A DNA stretch of 64,000 nt from Homalodisca vitripennis (Eukaryota; Arthropoda; Insecta; Hemiptera; Cicadellidae): positions 115,460,501-115,524,500 of the forward strand of contig NC_060213.1 in assembly GCF_021130785.1 (NCBI RefSeq), given 5' to 3'. The notes under the pieces are model-generated. The model was not told where the DNA came from. It did not search any database and saw only the letters and a list, made by a program, of their open reading frames with translations. Positions 14,345-26,479 of this stretch are shown here, piece by piece. Both the position numbers and the translations under genes were made by a program. The number at the start of each line of letters is the position of its first letter. Positions within the stretch are counted from its first letter, which is position 1.

Positions 14345-14465
14345 TAAAGTTTTGACAGCCCCTCACAGACTACATGCAGCGCCGCGCAGTCTGACCCATT
14401 TGAGTTGACGAGATATGGCAACAGACATGACGCTATTGTCCCATTTCCTGCCTTTCCCTTATTCA
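14345..14465 (+). repeat. Single diverged unit of the 118-bp satellite
   Basis: The words TCTGACCCATTTGAGTTGA, GAGATATGGCAACAGACATG, TGTCCCATTTCCTGCCTTTC and CCCTTA occur here in the order and spacing of the array at 60890-61545. The copy also has the upstream GACAGC motif that precedes units of the B type there. This is therefore an isolated member of the same family about 46 kb away, diverged by substitutions. It lies directly before the 63-bp minisatellite. Confidence 0.85.
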
Positions 14466-14490
14466 CTGATACAATTTTATCCATTACACA

Positions 14491-14830
14491 GGATACAGTA
14501 ACAAGATTGTTTGGAGTCAGCCATTCTTAATCCTAGCTTACATCTACCTTACAAGGCACAGTTAACAAGATTGTTTTGTGCCAGATATTCACTTCAGCTA
14601 ACATCGACCACACAAGATACAGTTAACAAGATTGTTTTGTGCCAGATATTCATACTCACAGCTAACATCGACCACACAAGATACAGTAACAAGATTGTTT
14701 TGTGACAGATATTCATACTCACAGCTAACATCGACCACACAAGGTACAGTTAACAAGATTGTTTTGTGCCAGATATTCATACTCACAGCTAACAACCACA
14801 CAAGATACAGTTAAGACTATTGTTTGTGGC
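14491..14830 (+). repeat. Minisatellite, about five units of 61-64 bp
   Basis: The word AACAAGATTGTTTTGTG recurs at starts of about 14500, 14564, 14625, 14688 and 14752. Each is followed by CAGATATTCATACTCACAGC, CTAACATCGACCACACAAG and a TACAGTTAAC linker. The first unit is the most diverged and the last loses three bases (AACAACC). The short open frames in this stretch are by-products of the repeat, with near-identical peptides on both strands, and are not genes. Confidence 0.96.
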
Positions 14831-15871
14831 TATTTTATTTATTCTTGGACTTTCTTAAAATTACCTACACGTTTAAAACTAAGAGTAATAAACTACTTAT
14901 TCAATAATTATGTGCAAATACAGTCGTTTCATGTTTATAAGATATTAATTTAACATTTAATAAAAGTCACATTTATTTTTCAAAGTAGTACATTAACATA
15001 TTATTTAACAAGTTAAAATTTAAAAACAAAATATTTCAGTGTGTTAGGCATCACATTCCTTTGCCATGCAATATTCCACTGTATACGGAATGTAATTCCT
15101 GCATATATCCATACGTTATATTTTTGGTAATAATCAGTGGTAATAACAGATTGTCCTATTAGATTATATTATTTATTATTGCACTAATACAGAATAATCT
15201 ATGTTTTATTGTTTTCTATCTTCAATGCTATGGTTTTTATGTTGGTGTTGAATAATGCTGCCAAATAGCTACTCGCAAATAGGTTGTGCCTCGTATTTAC
15301 TTGTCATATCTGAGGTACAACCAAATTTCGACTGTCGAGTTGTGATTTCCGTTACCCTGACCTCTACATGGGAAGTAAATCCCTCTTCTGAAAGTAACTC
15401 GTGTTGTAACATATTCGTCTTCTATCACCTTTGTTATTTCTCAATTTAGACAAAGGGTTTGCAGTGTTGGAACCTAGTACTGATCAGAACTAGTCGACAC
15501 ATAATTTCAAAAATAACTGACATATGTTTTAGAAAACTCCAATTTGACAAGTAGACGGTTGAAAACTACCTCTGGTTCTGCCGAATGCGCTCGATATCTT
15601 CATCTGCTATTTCTAGTAAATGTCACTCTACAGACACCCTTTTGATTAATAGCAAACCATCACGCAATTGTCTGTGTGATAAGAGTTCAAAAATCATTTC
15701 AGCAATAAAAACTATTTGATTAAATATAATACACACCCTCTTCCAGACAAGTAGAACAAGAAAGGATTTATTCTTTGGAACCGCAATGAAAAAACTGCAC
15801 TGCAGCCGTACTGCCATCCACGAAAACTTCTTCTTTAACATTGTGTACTTAACCTAGACGGGTATTGCTCT
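14831..15871. other. AT-rich non-coding DNA, nothing recognised
   Basis: Two open frames lie here, 15255-15449 plus and 15623-15841 minus. Neither shows a known motif. The second ends close to a possible transposon terminus at 15872 but does not resemble a transposase. Confidence 0.4.
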
Positions 15872-15966
15872 TTAACGCTTTCAGCCCCAACGTTCTAAAT
15901 TTATCTAAAACCGGAGTAATTATTCTGACCTGCCACACTAACGTGGGGCTAGGAGTGCTAAACATG
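15872..15966. mobile_element. Possible piggyBac-like terminus with palindromic subterminal repeat
   Basis: A TTAA at 15872-15875 is followed by CGCTTTCAGCCCCAACGTT. About 50 bp later the near-complement AACGTGGGGCTAGGAGTGC follows. TTAA target sites next to a pyrimidine-rich CCCTTT-like end and an internal inverted repeat are the layout of piggyBac-family termini. Only one end is seen, no transposase was found nearby, and the family call rests on general resemblance, so this is a weak assignment. Confidence 0.25.
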
Positions 15967-16770
15967 TTCTGTATTTGATCGAAAGGGCCATAAATAACAA
16001 ATTTTGTCTAAGATTTTAATTTAACTGGATTTAAGCATGCAGCTTCCAGAATCATACCACAAGCGTTCTTTTTGTAGTAAGAATTAATGTTTAATGTTTG
16101 AAAACAACATTTTGGAAAAATGTATATCGCATTGAAAAAAGTATTTACCCCTTTTACAAATAACATAAATACGATTCCCTTGCCATATTTGGACTAATAA
16201 TTAATTGGTATACTACGAATTTATTAGTTACATGTGGGCTGTTTGATATTTCTAAAATTTATAAACATAATAGGTCTTGCGAGAACAAAAGTAAAGAACA
16301 AGAAAATTTTTCTTCTGACAATATTGAGTGCGGATTAAGATGAAAATATAAAACAATTAAGTAATACGTTGGAGGAAGAGATCCTTATAGAGAAACCAAT
16401 CAAATCAACCATCTTAATTGGTTTTGCGAATGAACTGGGCCTTTACTTATTTTTAATTAATCCTTTTTATGAAATGCCTCTACTTTACGTTCCATCTCTA
16501 AACCACTATTTTCATTAAGTAATATTTATTTCTAAGATAACCTTGCAAACTTAATAAATAACGTAACTACGAACTGTATTACTGTATTAGGTAATTTACT
16601 AGATCGGGGACCAGTATTAAACGTATCGAAGCTGAACCAGAGTAATTAAGGATTTAAACTGTATATTAAAAGTAATATTGATGTATAAAGAAACATTTTC
16701 TTGAATAAAGGTCTAACGCAGTGTTTGAAATTTCTGAGTATTCAATGAGGAAAAGGAAGACTCCAAAATG

Positions 16771-17195
16771 TGCTGAGCCCCCCCCCCCCCCCCCCTTACT
16801 CATGACACTCCCTGATGGGAATGTTGGCCCCCAATACTTCCCCATGGATGTGTTGAGTCAGCGGAACAGCGGAGGGGTGTCTTGAGCCATCGTACTTCCA
16901 AAAATGGACCATTTGAGCCGCCAAAATTTGTATTAGGGTGTGTTGTTTCCCCAGAACACCGGACGAGCAATTTGAACCTCTATGACAAGCGTGTTGAGCC
17001 ACCAGTGTCAACACAAACAGATGTGATTGGTTGTGGATAGACTTCCACTCAATTGTCTTCAATAACCGTTTGTCAATTGAAAGGTCCAACGTAACCTGTA
17101 CATTAAAAATAAAAGTTTGAGAATGACGCATTATATGACCATTTTCCAGTGTGTTAAAGACCCTGCCTGTCATCCTTAACACTTGTTTTAACTCT
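16771..17195. other. GC-richer patch with poly-C run and recurring TTGAGCC motif
   Basis: An uninterrupted run of 18 C lies at 16778-16795. Over the next 220 bp the word TTGAGCC, or a near form, recurs on the plus strand at about 16774, 16852, 16883, 16914, 16971 and 16993. The minus strand is open for 128 codons (16796-17182), but that peptide matches no family I recognise and the poly-C tract sits at its 3' end. It could be a decayed tandem repeat or a decayed coding fragment; I cannot decide. Confidence 0.4.
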
Positions 17196-17936
17196 AATTT
17201 GATATTTACATCAAAAATTCATATTTCTTGCATTACAACTACATATGTAAACCTTTATTGTCATACACATGCATACATATGATTATGATTTCATAATTTT
17301 CTATTCTATTCTATCATAATTCATAAGTATCTATTTACATCATACACCTCCATTAAAAATTAGGATAGCATTAAGTCATAAAACAATAGTATCGAAACTG
17401 CTTATACAACTATTTCATAACTAAGTGTTCGTAAATTTGTCAAGTGTGTCTGTAAACTTGTACTCGTCTTGACTCTATTAGGTTTTCGTAAAAAGTTTTA
17501 CTATCTGATAAAAATAATAATAATGATAATTAAATTAATATAAATAAATATTAATGGATATACTCAATAAATTGATCATTTAAATGCAGTTTTCCTATTT
17601 ATAATATTAAATATAATTAACAAAATAACATTATTGTATGTATTTTCAGAATCTTTCGTTATGGAAAATAAATATTTATTTTTAAAACTAATTTTAAATC
17701 AGGAACATTTAGATATACTAGTTAAATATATGAATGTTTTCCGTCGAGCAAATAGATTAACTCTAGAGAAAATAAGTTTTTGATAATATATACTAAAACA
17801 ATTACCATGACCATGATGGTTAGACATTTGAACTCTGACGAAATTATTTCACTTATAGTGTTTCAGGGTTATGGTTCTTACACTTCATTTACAAAAATAA
17901 CCCTTGTACATAAAAATACATAATAAAAGTAATTTT
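17196..17936. other. AT-rich non-coding DNA, nothing recognised
   Basis: Very AT-rich with stops in every frame. No motif was recognised. Confidence 0.5.
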
Positions 17937-18361
17937 AGGATATTATTTTATTTTTAACGTAACCGTGAATATTAAAATATGATGACTAAACAAGGTATAA
18001 GATCTTGGGCTCTAAATACCATTACTTGTATACTGCAATTTTTATAATGAGTCTGAACTGTTTTATTGTGATGGAATATAACTACACGATTTGAATTTAC
18101 AAGCTAAAAATCTCATTTTACGCATTCATAAAAGTATATAATACAATCAATTTTAAGATTGATTATTTTATTTTAATTTAACGTAACTGTGAATATTAAA
18201 ATATAATGTGTAAACAAGGTGTAAGAGTTTGAGCTCTAAATACCATTAGTTGTGTACTGTGCATCTGTTTATATACAGATTCACAACTGTGAGAACATTG
18301 TTGTTTTATTGTTATGGAATATAATTACACGTTAAGACTTTCCAAGCTGATAATCTCATTT
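17937..18361. repeat. Diverged tandem duplication, period about 225 bp
   Basis: The blocks TTTAACGTAA-C-GTGAATATTA, CTCTAAATACCATTA, TTTTATTGTGATGGAATATAA (TTATTGTTATGG in copy two) and AATCTCATTT occur in the same order starting at about 17950 and again at about 18174. Substitutions and small indels are spread along both copies, so this event is older than the 9.6-kb duplication. Confidence 0.85.
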
Positions 18362-18942
18362 AAAATCAACTTCAAACAATTCCCTTGTTGTAAATGAGAA
18401 TGAGATTCTTCTAGCGTGATGTTTATTATAGTATGATGTAAAAATTACTTAATTTACTGACACATTTTGAATTAATAAATTCTTCTTCATTAATTATTTG
18501 CAGAAAACAGCAATCTCTCCTATAGGACATCTATATAACCCTTTCTAACAGTCTCTTCAACAATAAGAGTAGTGAATATTACGGCACCAGAGAACTAAAT
18601 ATATTACAATGGCAGTGGTCCACTGACCTATTGTTATTGTCATAAGCGGATTTGGCACTGGATGGAATTAATTACCATCTGTAAGTGGAAAATGGATTGC
18701 ATCCAGGACTACACAGATGACCGTAGTGTTTATCGCCTTATCGTGTATAGTGTAGAGACACGTTGATCCTGCAAATCAAAGAGATGAAAGTTTGGATGAC
18801 GATCTCCTTAAAGTTTTTAGAATACTAAGAAATATTAACTATAGAATTGACATTTAGCATGAAGCTTTATTTACATATAGGCAATAACGACTCCTATGAT
18901 AGTTAATATTGCTTCATGGTTTTAGCTGATTACTAACGAACA

Positions 18943-19405
18943 TTTTACATTGGCCTTATGAATAACCATGATTGTAACGGAAAAATTAACCCATGAAAAA
19001 AATTTTTTTATAAACTGTGTATATTCATGTAACATTGAAGGTGACATAGTAAGACATATTAAGTAAAGATTTACATGTTTCATGAAGTATCATTTTTCGT
19101 TCCATGACGTAATTAAAGTTTTTTACATTAACCTTATGGTTAATCGTGATGGAAACGGAAATTCACAAATTAAATTAGTTTTTAAATTAATTAGGTACAT
19201 TCATGAAAGACATGGAGTGATATTTACCATCATTGGAATCATTGCTGCCTATATTTAAATGATGCTTCATGCAAGATGTCAAATCTATGGTTAATACATG
19301 TTACTATGATACATGCTTAAATGTTTCATGAATGTACACAGTTTATATACAAATGTATTTATTCAGCGATTTTCCCGTTACCATTATGTTTACCCAAATG
19401 GATTG
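18943..19405. repeat. Fold-back/MITE-like element with direct and inverted copies
   Basis: The segment TAAACTGTGTATATTCATG at 19011-19029 recurs as an inverted copy in 19320-19345 (CATGAATGTACACAGTTTA). Its flank ATGATTGTAACGGAAAA is matched in inverse by TTTTCCCGTTACCATTATG near 19380. A third, direct copy starts with TTTTACATTAACCTTATGG at 19131 and matches TTTTACATTGGCCTTATG at 18943. The whole could fold into a hairpin several hundred bases long. No target-site duplication was identified, so the exact ends are uncertain. Confidence 0.55.
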
Positions 19406-19736
19406 AGATAAAATCCCCTATTATTAAGTATAAAATACCAAGTTTATTTATACTGTAAAAATATTAATCAAAAAGGTTTTTTAGAGTAAAGAATGTATAC
19501 ACGTAAAGAATGATTTTGATGTAACAAATTATACCAACAGATAGAAAAAGTTAAATTATCGTGACTCAGATTAAAAAAAGCTGATTAATAGGCCAATTAA
19601 GTTTAATTATAACAAATATTTCCTTCTGTATGAACGATAATTTTTTACCAAATTCTACCCCGGACATATCAAAATAAACCAAATAATAAAAACTGCTTTT
19701 AATATCTTCTTCTAATAAAAGAAACTTAGCAAAGGA

Positions 19737-19755
19737 ATATATATATATATATATA
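19737..19755. repeat. Short (AT)n tract at the mariner insertion site
   Basis: AT dinucleotides continue as TATATATATA on the other side of the mariner (20697-20707), so the element inserted at a TA within an AT microsatellite. Confidence 0.9.
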
Positions 19756-20696
19756 CAGGGTTTGTCCGGAAAGTAATAGGACTGATTTTCTTTCGCCGAG
19801 ACTGTACTTTGGAGCGTGCGCGCAACGACTGGATTCGGTAGAGGGCGTTCCTAGCTAACGAACAAGCGGCTGGTCAGTTGTCTCCGAGCACCTGAAGAGT
19901 CAGAACAGGCATTTTCACGTGACGTGTTTCTGTGAGTGGTGCAAGCTGAAAATGCAGCGTTCGTTAGAGAAGAGGTACACGATTAGATTCAGTGTGAAAC
20001 TCGGTAAATCTGCGACAGACACATTTGATATAATCAAGCAGGCTTACCCAGATGTTGCTTTAGCAAGAAGTGGTGTGTTTCGGTCGCACCAGGCCTTTTT
20101 GGAGGGCCGGGAAGAGGTCGCTGATGAAGACCGTGCTGGAAGACCTTCGACTTCGACAAACACCGACAATGTGACTCGTGTGCGCAAAGTTTTGAACTCA
20201 GACCGTCGACTAAGTATTCGTTTAATTGCCCAGATGTTACATTTACCGAAATCTGTCGTTCATGAAATCGTGACGGAGCATTTGAACATGCGCGAAGTGT
20301 GTGCGAAGATGGTCCCAAAAGTGCTCACTGGCGACCAGAAATTGCGGCTCACACCGCCTTTCTTGTGAACAGCTACCTGACCAAGGCCGGCATCCCAACT
20401 CTTCCACAGCCGCCCTATAGCCCAGATGTGGCCCCCCCCCCAGACTTTTTTTGTTTTCTTGCCTGAAAAGGGAAGCATTTTGAGACGACAGAGGAGATCC
20501 AAGCAGCTTGTACCGCGGCTCTCAAGGCTATTCCGGAGAATGGCTTCTGTGACGCCTTCAATGCTTGGAAATCGCGCTGGCAGCGCTGCATCGACGCAGA
20601 AGGAGCCTATCTTGAAAGTTTTTAAAGAATTGTAACGATTTGCTCAATACATTTTTTTAAATTGACTCAGTCCTATTACTTTCCGGACAAACCCTG
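19756..20696 (+). mobile_element. Mariner transposon, internally deleted, perfect TIRs
   Basis: The ends are perfect inverted repeats of 30 bp, starting CAGGGTTTGTCCGGAAAG and continuing TAATAGGACTGA. The right end ends in the exact complement at 20696. TA flanks both sides, as expected for the Tc1/mariner target duplication. The element is 941 bp, against about 1.3 kb for complete mariners, because an internal block coding for the catalytic core is gone. With intact ends it could in principle be moved by a related transposase supplied elsewhere, but it cannot encode its own. Identical TIRs suggest it is fairly young or was mobilised in deleted form. Confidence 0.95.
19952..20625 (+). pseudogene. 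Mariner transposase, catalytic core deleted and frameshifted
   Basis: The ATG at 19952 (an in-frame ATG also exists at 19919) opens the N-terminal DNA-binding part, with the HTH-region words YTIRFSVKLGKSATDTF, VFRSHQAFLEGREEV and AGRPSTS. The conserved linker LNMREVCAKMVPKVLTGDQK follows near 20330. The sequence then jumps directly to AHTAFLVNSYLTKAGIPTL, the segment just after the second catalytic Asp. About 120 residues holding the first two catalytic aspartates are missing, and the frame changes at the junction. The third catalytic position survives in PPYSPDVAP. A run of ten C at 20433 shifts the frame again, after which the C-terminal end GKHFETTEEIQAACTAAL continues to a TAA at 20623-20625. 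It is non-functional. The poly-C shift could be slippage, in the genome or in sequencing. Confidence 0.93.
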
Positions 20697-23600
20697 TATA
20701 TATATATAAAACATACAGACATAGAAATTGAGTGGAATTTCTTTATAGCAAATGTCGACTGCATGATACTACATGACGATGTTCCTGATCTTTCCAGGTT
20801 GTCATCAAGGAAATGTCTATACCTTCGACCGGAGGGAAAGTTCAGGGAGGACAGCACCCCTTATTTGCTTTTTTTTAGTCACTTTAGTACTTTGTAACGA
20901 TAGTTGCATCGAATGGCTTTTCGGATAGTGGAAAAGCCCTTTTTAATTAAGACGGCAAAAGTTAACAAAACCTGTTACGTGAATTCTGGTACGACGTTTT
21001 TCTTGGTTTCTTTTCAGTATTACTGAATGAATTGTAAGTATTAAAATGTCTATTGACAATATTCAGTAGTTCAATAATGACTCAGCTTATATATAATGTA
21101 ACAACCTGACTGACATTATATGTGGGTAAAAGAAATTTAATTTTCAAGTTAGAGTGTTAAGGTAAGTTTCATCAAGTCGTTTAAAGTTTCTTACATTATG
21201 ATAAAAATACTGAATTTGCAGTTATTTTTACTACCTTCTTTGAAGTAATGCAATAAAAAAGTATTAACAGAAAAACTAATGTTACCGAATTCTGTAAAAT
21301 TTTGTTTCAGGACTAAAACTATTTGATTGATCTAAAGCACAAAGTTAATCAAAACTCGTATAGCATAAATCCAGGACAACCACGTCAGGTAGTTGTGATA
21401 TATTGCTAAAGCAGGCTAATTAGAACTAATAATCCGCCCGCCAACACGTTTCCAATTTGCGTTGTTTATATGGCATTTGGTTACAAAGCCGCTTTGTACC
21501 AGGTTCCTGAAATATAATCTATCGTTTTAAACATCAGTTCAATTAAGAGCAATGATATTTTAATTGTTTTAAATTCCAAAAGGAGATCTAATTCACAAAA
21601 TTTATACTATTCATTGCCTCTAAAAATGTGCCCAGCATCATTCATAAAAAAACGTTTACTTAGGTAAAGATTGTTATCACTCTATAATAATTAAAAGCAC
21701 CATTATAACTGAAAAAACTATGTTTTTATTCATTAAACTATTTCTGTATTTATTAAAATTCACAAACATAGGTGACATAAATAAATTGGTTATTGCTAAA
21801 ATTACCTACTCTAATGGATCGTATATGGAAAGAACCAGCTTTATTCATATAACTTATATGTAAAGCATACAACATTATATTGCTAAGTTTGCAGTATTGT
21901 ACATAATATATATTCAGAATTCCAGAAACCACTGCACTTAGGGAAATATTTAATATAATCCTTGAGTTACTGAAGAATCTGTTTCTTCATTCCAGTATAT
22001 GTATTTTTTGTAACATGTTACAGTTTTATCAAGTAGATTTCATGCAATTACATAATTTATTTTAATTATTTTTTAGAAAGTACAGATTAAAAAAAATTTT
22101 TATTTCAAGTCCTACCCAAAGCATGGTATATTTGAAAAACGTTTCAACAAAAAACATCAGTTATCTCAAGCTCAACATAGGTCCTTGTTCTCTAATAGCG
22201 ACTTATTCAAAATATGTATAATAGGATGCATTGAAATTGCAAAACAGTGATCGTAAATTTGGAAGGTTTTGTTTGGAAAAAGAGTCTGGTCATGTTTGAT
22301 ATATGTCCATAACATACTCGACCTCTGAGAAGTTTTCCATCCACACATTGCACTTTGCAAACTTTCGAAGTCCTTTAAATGTTTAAGTGGTTTATAAGTA
22401 AATATTATTGTTGTTTTAGTAGACAATATATAGCTGTTTTACACCTTTCAATAGCAGTTAAGTTAAGTCATGGAACTCGTAATTACTTTGAAGTTTTAAA
22501 ATTGAAGTTAGACGTCTACAAATTAAATATGTTACCATCGTTATATACTTAATTAACTGTTTCACACTAACACACATTGAAATGTCACAAGTTGTCTACT
22601 GATATGTGTACGTATCTCTCAGAATTGAACATTATTAATGATTAGGAATAAAAACTAAAACTCTTTTGTTATGCAATTTGTAATTAATTAAGGAACATTT
22701 ATTCAAAGTACTGAGTTAGAGTTTTTTTTAATATGATTTAGAATTGCACAATTAGGGCTGTTTAAATATATTTAGAAACTTTATTCACAGTAAGCGGTTC
22801 TTCAGATATTGGTAACTTGATTTTACGTGTTGGGAATAATTAATAAGGAGGTATATTAATATTAGCAGTAGTGTAATCAAACAAATTGCATCTTGCCTTA
22901 GAGGCGATAATCCTGAAACCACTTCTGATCTAGTTATGTTAGCAACATTGGATGTTAGGTAGAGGTCAGTATTTATTTAAAGCCAAAATTTAGGAATTGC
23001 GTTATTCCATTACATTTGACACTATAATTTATAGGAAATTGTATGGAGTATGGTTAAAAAATGAGGATTAAAACAACCGTAAAGAAATAACATCTATAAA
23101 GCGTAAGGATATAATTAAAATACCGATCTTTTACTCATCTTTTAAAATGGCGAATGGTTAAAACTCTAAATGAAAAGTTACAAAAAACATTCCGCAATGA
23201 ATAAAATAACTAGATAAATTATTTCAATTTTAATTGTTTGATGAAATTCGACAAGGTGAACTATATATTACTAACTTTAAGAGTTGAGAGTAAACTAACA
23301 AACTGGAATATGTGAAGCTAAAAACAAACTTTTTATGGTTTCAGTTTTGACCGAGGGGAAGGTGACTTAGATATAAATTAAAAATTCACATTGAATCAAC
23401 CCTTGCCACCTAGTTATGTTACGTTTAAATCCTAAGTAGTTTACATATCACAAATGGAAATACATACTACATAAATTGTCTAATATTATAATTCCAGTCA
23501 ATGATTTACAAGCATGCAATTCAAAATTTATAGAATATCAATTTGCACCGTTCATAAAACTTAGTTATGTGTTTTATACATACAGAATTTCAGTTAATAT

Positions 23601-26111
23601 AAAGTATTTACAAATATTAATTCAACACAATTTCCAAATTCCTTAAAACTATTTAAATGTCGATTGTATCATGGTTTCAAACTAAACAATGATTGATTTT
23701 AAAATTGATTAAATATAAAATTCATAAATATGAATTTTATATTAATTTTTTTATTTATATTAAATAAACCAACAAAGGAATATTGTATACTAAATCAAAT
23801 AAAATTTTTTTAAATATAATAAACATCTGCTATTGCTTATAGTAGTTATACCCTTTTTACTGGATTATCAAATTAATGGCCTTTATGGAGAAAATTCATA
23901 GAGAATTTATTAAATAATCGTATTACCTCAAAGTCTAGTATATTGAATAAATATTTAATAAACAGTAGCTATAATAAGAGGTCTATCAGGAATATATACC
24001 GAATTTAATTTAAATGATGTATTTGATAAGAACTTTGATGAGAACTTGATGTATTTCATATTTACTTAATTAATATAATACATTTAAGGGAATAAAAATA
24101 AACGCACTTGAGAACGGTATGCCTTTATTCACTAGGCAGGTGAATGATATTTTTGACAATTATTTTTAATTAAAATATTATTTTCACATACAAATTTTTG
24201 TATTTTCATAAGCCTCAGTTGCATGGCTGTTGAAAAAAACGAGCACATGGAATTTATTAGATATATACACCGTTACAGTCACAGCAATAATTATTTGGTT
24301 TACATCAATGTTAAATTATAGGTCCAATTGTTTTCTTTGTGGCATATATTCGATTACAACAACATTTTAAAGTTTAGATAGTAGTTTTGTACGGGCCGTT
24401 GAAATTTATCCTACATATATAAAGATATATTGTGTAACTAAATTTGTCCTTTGCAGTGACAAAAACAATCAATAAAATTCATTTAACCAATTGCGACATT
24501 GCCCATTCTGATTAGCAGTTTTTTTTTCTTTCTGAAAAATACTTTGATTCTATCAGGTAATTCTAAGTAGAAACGAAATTTTAATTGATAATTACTATTT
24601 TCTTATAATTTTACTTACACATTCTCTGATCAACGTGAAGTTGTTTCCCCTAACAATAATTTATCAATGATAAAGTTTTTAATACGTGCAAGCAGCTTTA
24701 TAAAGTTTTTTTAATCATAAAATACGTTATGGTAGTCATAAATGTATTAACATTAACTTGTACACCACATTTATACGGGGAAATTTAAATTCATGGGCTT
24801 TAGTTCCTAATTTAACAAATAAGTTATTTTTATTAAACTTAAAATATATGGGCTCTTTTTATACTCAGGACATTCCTTGTAACGGGAATCTAAAAAAAAA
24901 CATCTAGCATATATTTTAATTTTTTTCTGTGCGCTTACCTGAGGAGGCTTTAATGAATTTTAAGTAAATAATGCCTAATTTTGGCACATAAACTTTATAG
25001 TTTTTGATTTTTTTTAAGATTATGAAACATAACTCTTATTGACGTTAAGTTTTCAATTTTATTTTCCATATGAGTAAATCTGTTCATCGCACAGGGAAGT
25101 AGTGCTGTGGCACTTACTCGTATTTACAATCATTGCTTCGCTTCACACGGTTGAGCACGCAAAACTACCACTATTTGCTCCTATTGATAAAATGTGATAT
25201 TAACAATTTAAATTAAATTTTTAGCATTATTTTTAGGTTATCATGATTTATTTAAATTTGTTAACAGTAGGATATAAATTCAGTTAACTGTAGTTAGTTT
25301 AAGCAATGAAAAGTATTATACGTTCATTCTCACCCCTTTGGTAGAAGTATAGACGCTTTTATTTACTGAGGTAGTAGAGTATATGTAAAAGTAAAACTCA
25401 CGTTTGTATTATAATACAAACAGGAGTTGGGAAATAACAAAGAAGTATTTCAGTGACAACAAGCAATTAAAAGGTATGCTAACATATATGTCTGAACCAC
25501 TCCTTAATCAAGACACAGTTACGAATACATCCTTCCCATGCGTGTTTAGGGATAAGGATTTCTATAAATTGTAACACATTTATTTAAATTGGAAAATCAT
25601 AACAATAGGCAACTCTTCATTTTGAGACGTAAAATTATTACTGAACATTACATTCTGAGTTTATTTCTAAGAATAACTTGGTTTTCATTTAGTGCAAATT
25701 AAAACAATAAAAGGGGAACGTAAGATATAATACTTCGTAACTATTATTATTAAATTTTAGAGCATTGTATTAAAAAAATTCTTAACAATAAAAACTAGCT
25801 CCTTATTTTTTCACCCTCAATTTAGCGCGGTTTTGTTGTAAACAAACAAGTAAGTAGGTGACCCGAATTGTGAGTTAACATTTTATGTACAAATTATCGC
25901 CTAAACATTGCCACTGGATTGAATGCATTAACCAAGTTTGCGGTGAGTTAATTAATTGTTTAAGCTTTGCTATTGAAACATGAGGCGGGGGAAGGTTGAG
26001 TTCTACATGTAGTACGGTACCATCAAAACCCTCGGAGTATAATTAATATTAAGGAAAATTATTAATCTGGTCCTGTATTTTTAATGTTTTAATTAAATGT
26101 AACACACACAT

Positions 26112-26116
<5 letters not shown>
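20697..26116. other. AT-rich non-coding DNA, nothing recognised
   Basis: No recognisable protein, RNA or TIR pair over about 5.4 kb. A small GC-richer patch lies at 25090-25170, but no convincing exon could be built from it. This may be intron or intergenic. Confidence 0.45.

Positions 26117-26179
<63 letters not shown>
26117..26179. repeat. (AT)n microsatellite
   Basis: Uninterrupted AT dinucleotides of about 63 bp, preceded by an ACACACA run a few bases upstream. Confidence 0.97.
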
Positions 26180-26184
<5 letters not shown>

Positions 26185-26479
26185 ATAAATAAAAGAAACA
26201 TCATATGTTCATAAAACTAGTTTTCAAGTAGGTAAAAATGTAAATAATTTTGCATACTGCAAGAAATATTAATCTATAAACTCTATTTGTATTTTAGGTC
26301 TATTGTTTAATTTAATTAAATAAAACAAATTATAAATTTAAGTTATAATTTTAAATGTACAACTATGCACAGCACATTTTGGCCATCCGGAGGTTTGTTT
26401 AGTAACCGTCCGATAAGCTATTTCTAAATATTAATTTTAGGTTTATGCGGATTCTGAATTTAGTTTATACTTTTTAAAG

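Noticed and set aside
14511..14953. Overlapping short ORFs with repeated CARYSYSQLTSTT words
   Set aside because: They are translations of the 63-bp minisatellite in frames on both strands, so the repetition is at the DNA level.
25091..25170. GC-richer patch with a GTAAGT on the minus strand, possible exon end
   Set aside because: All three frames in front of the donor-like site contain stops within a few codons of any acceptor.
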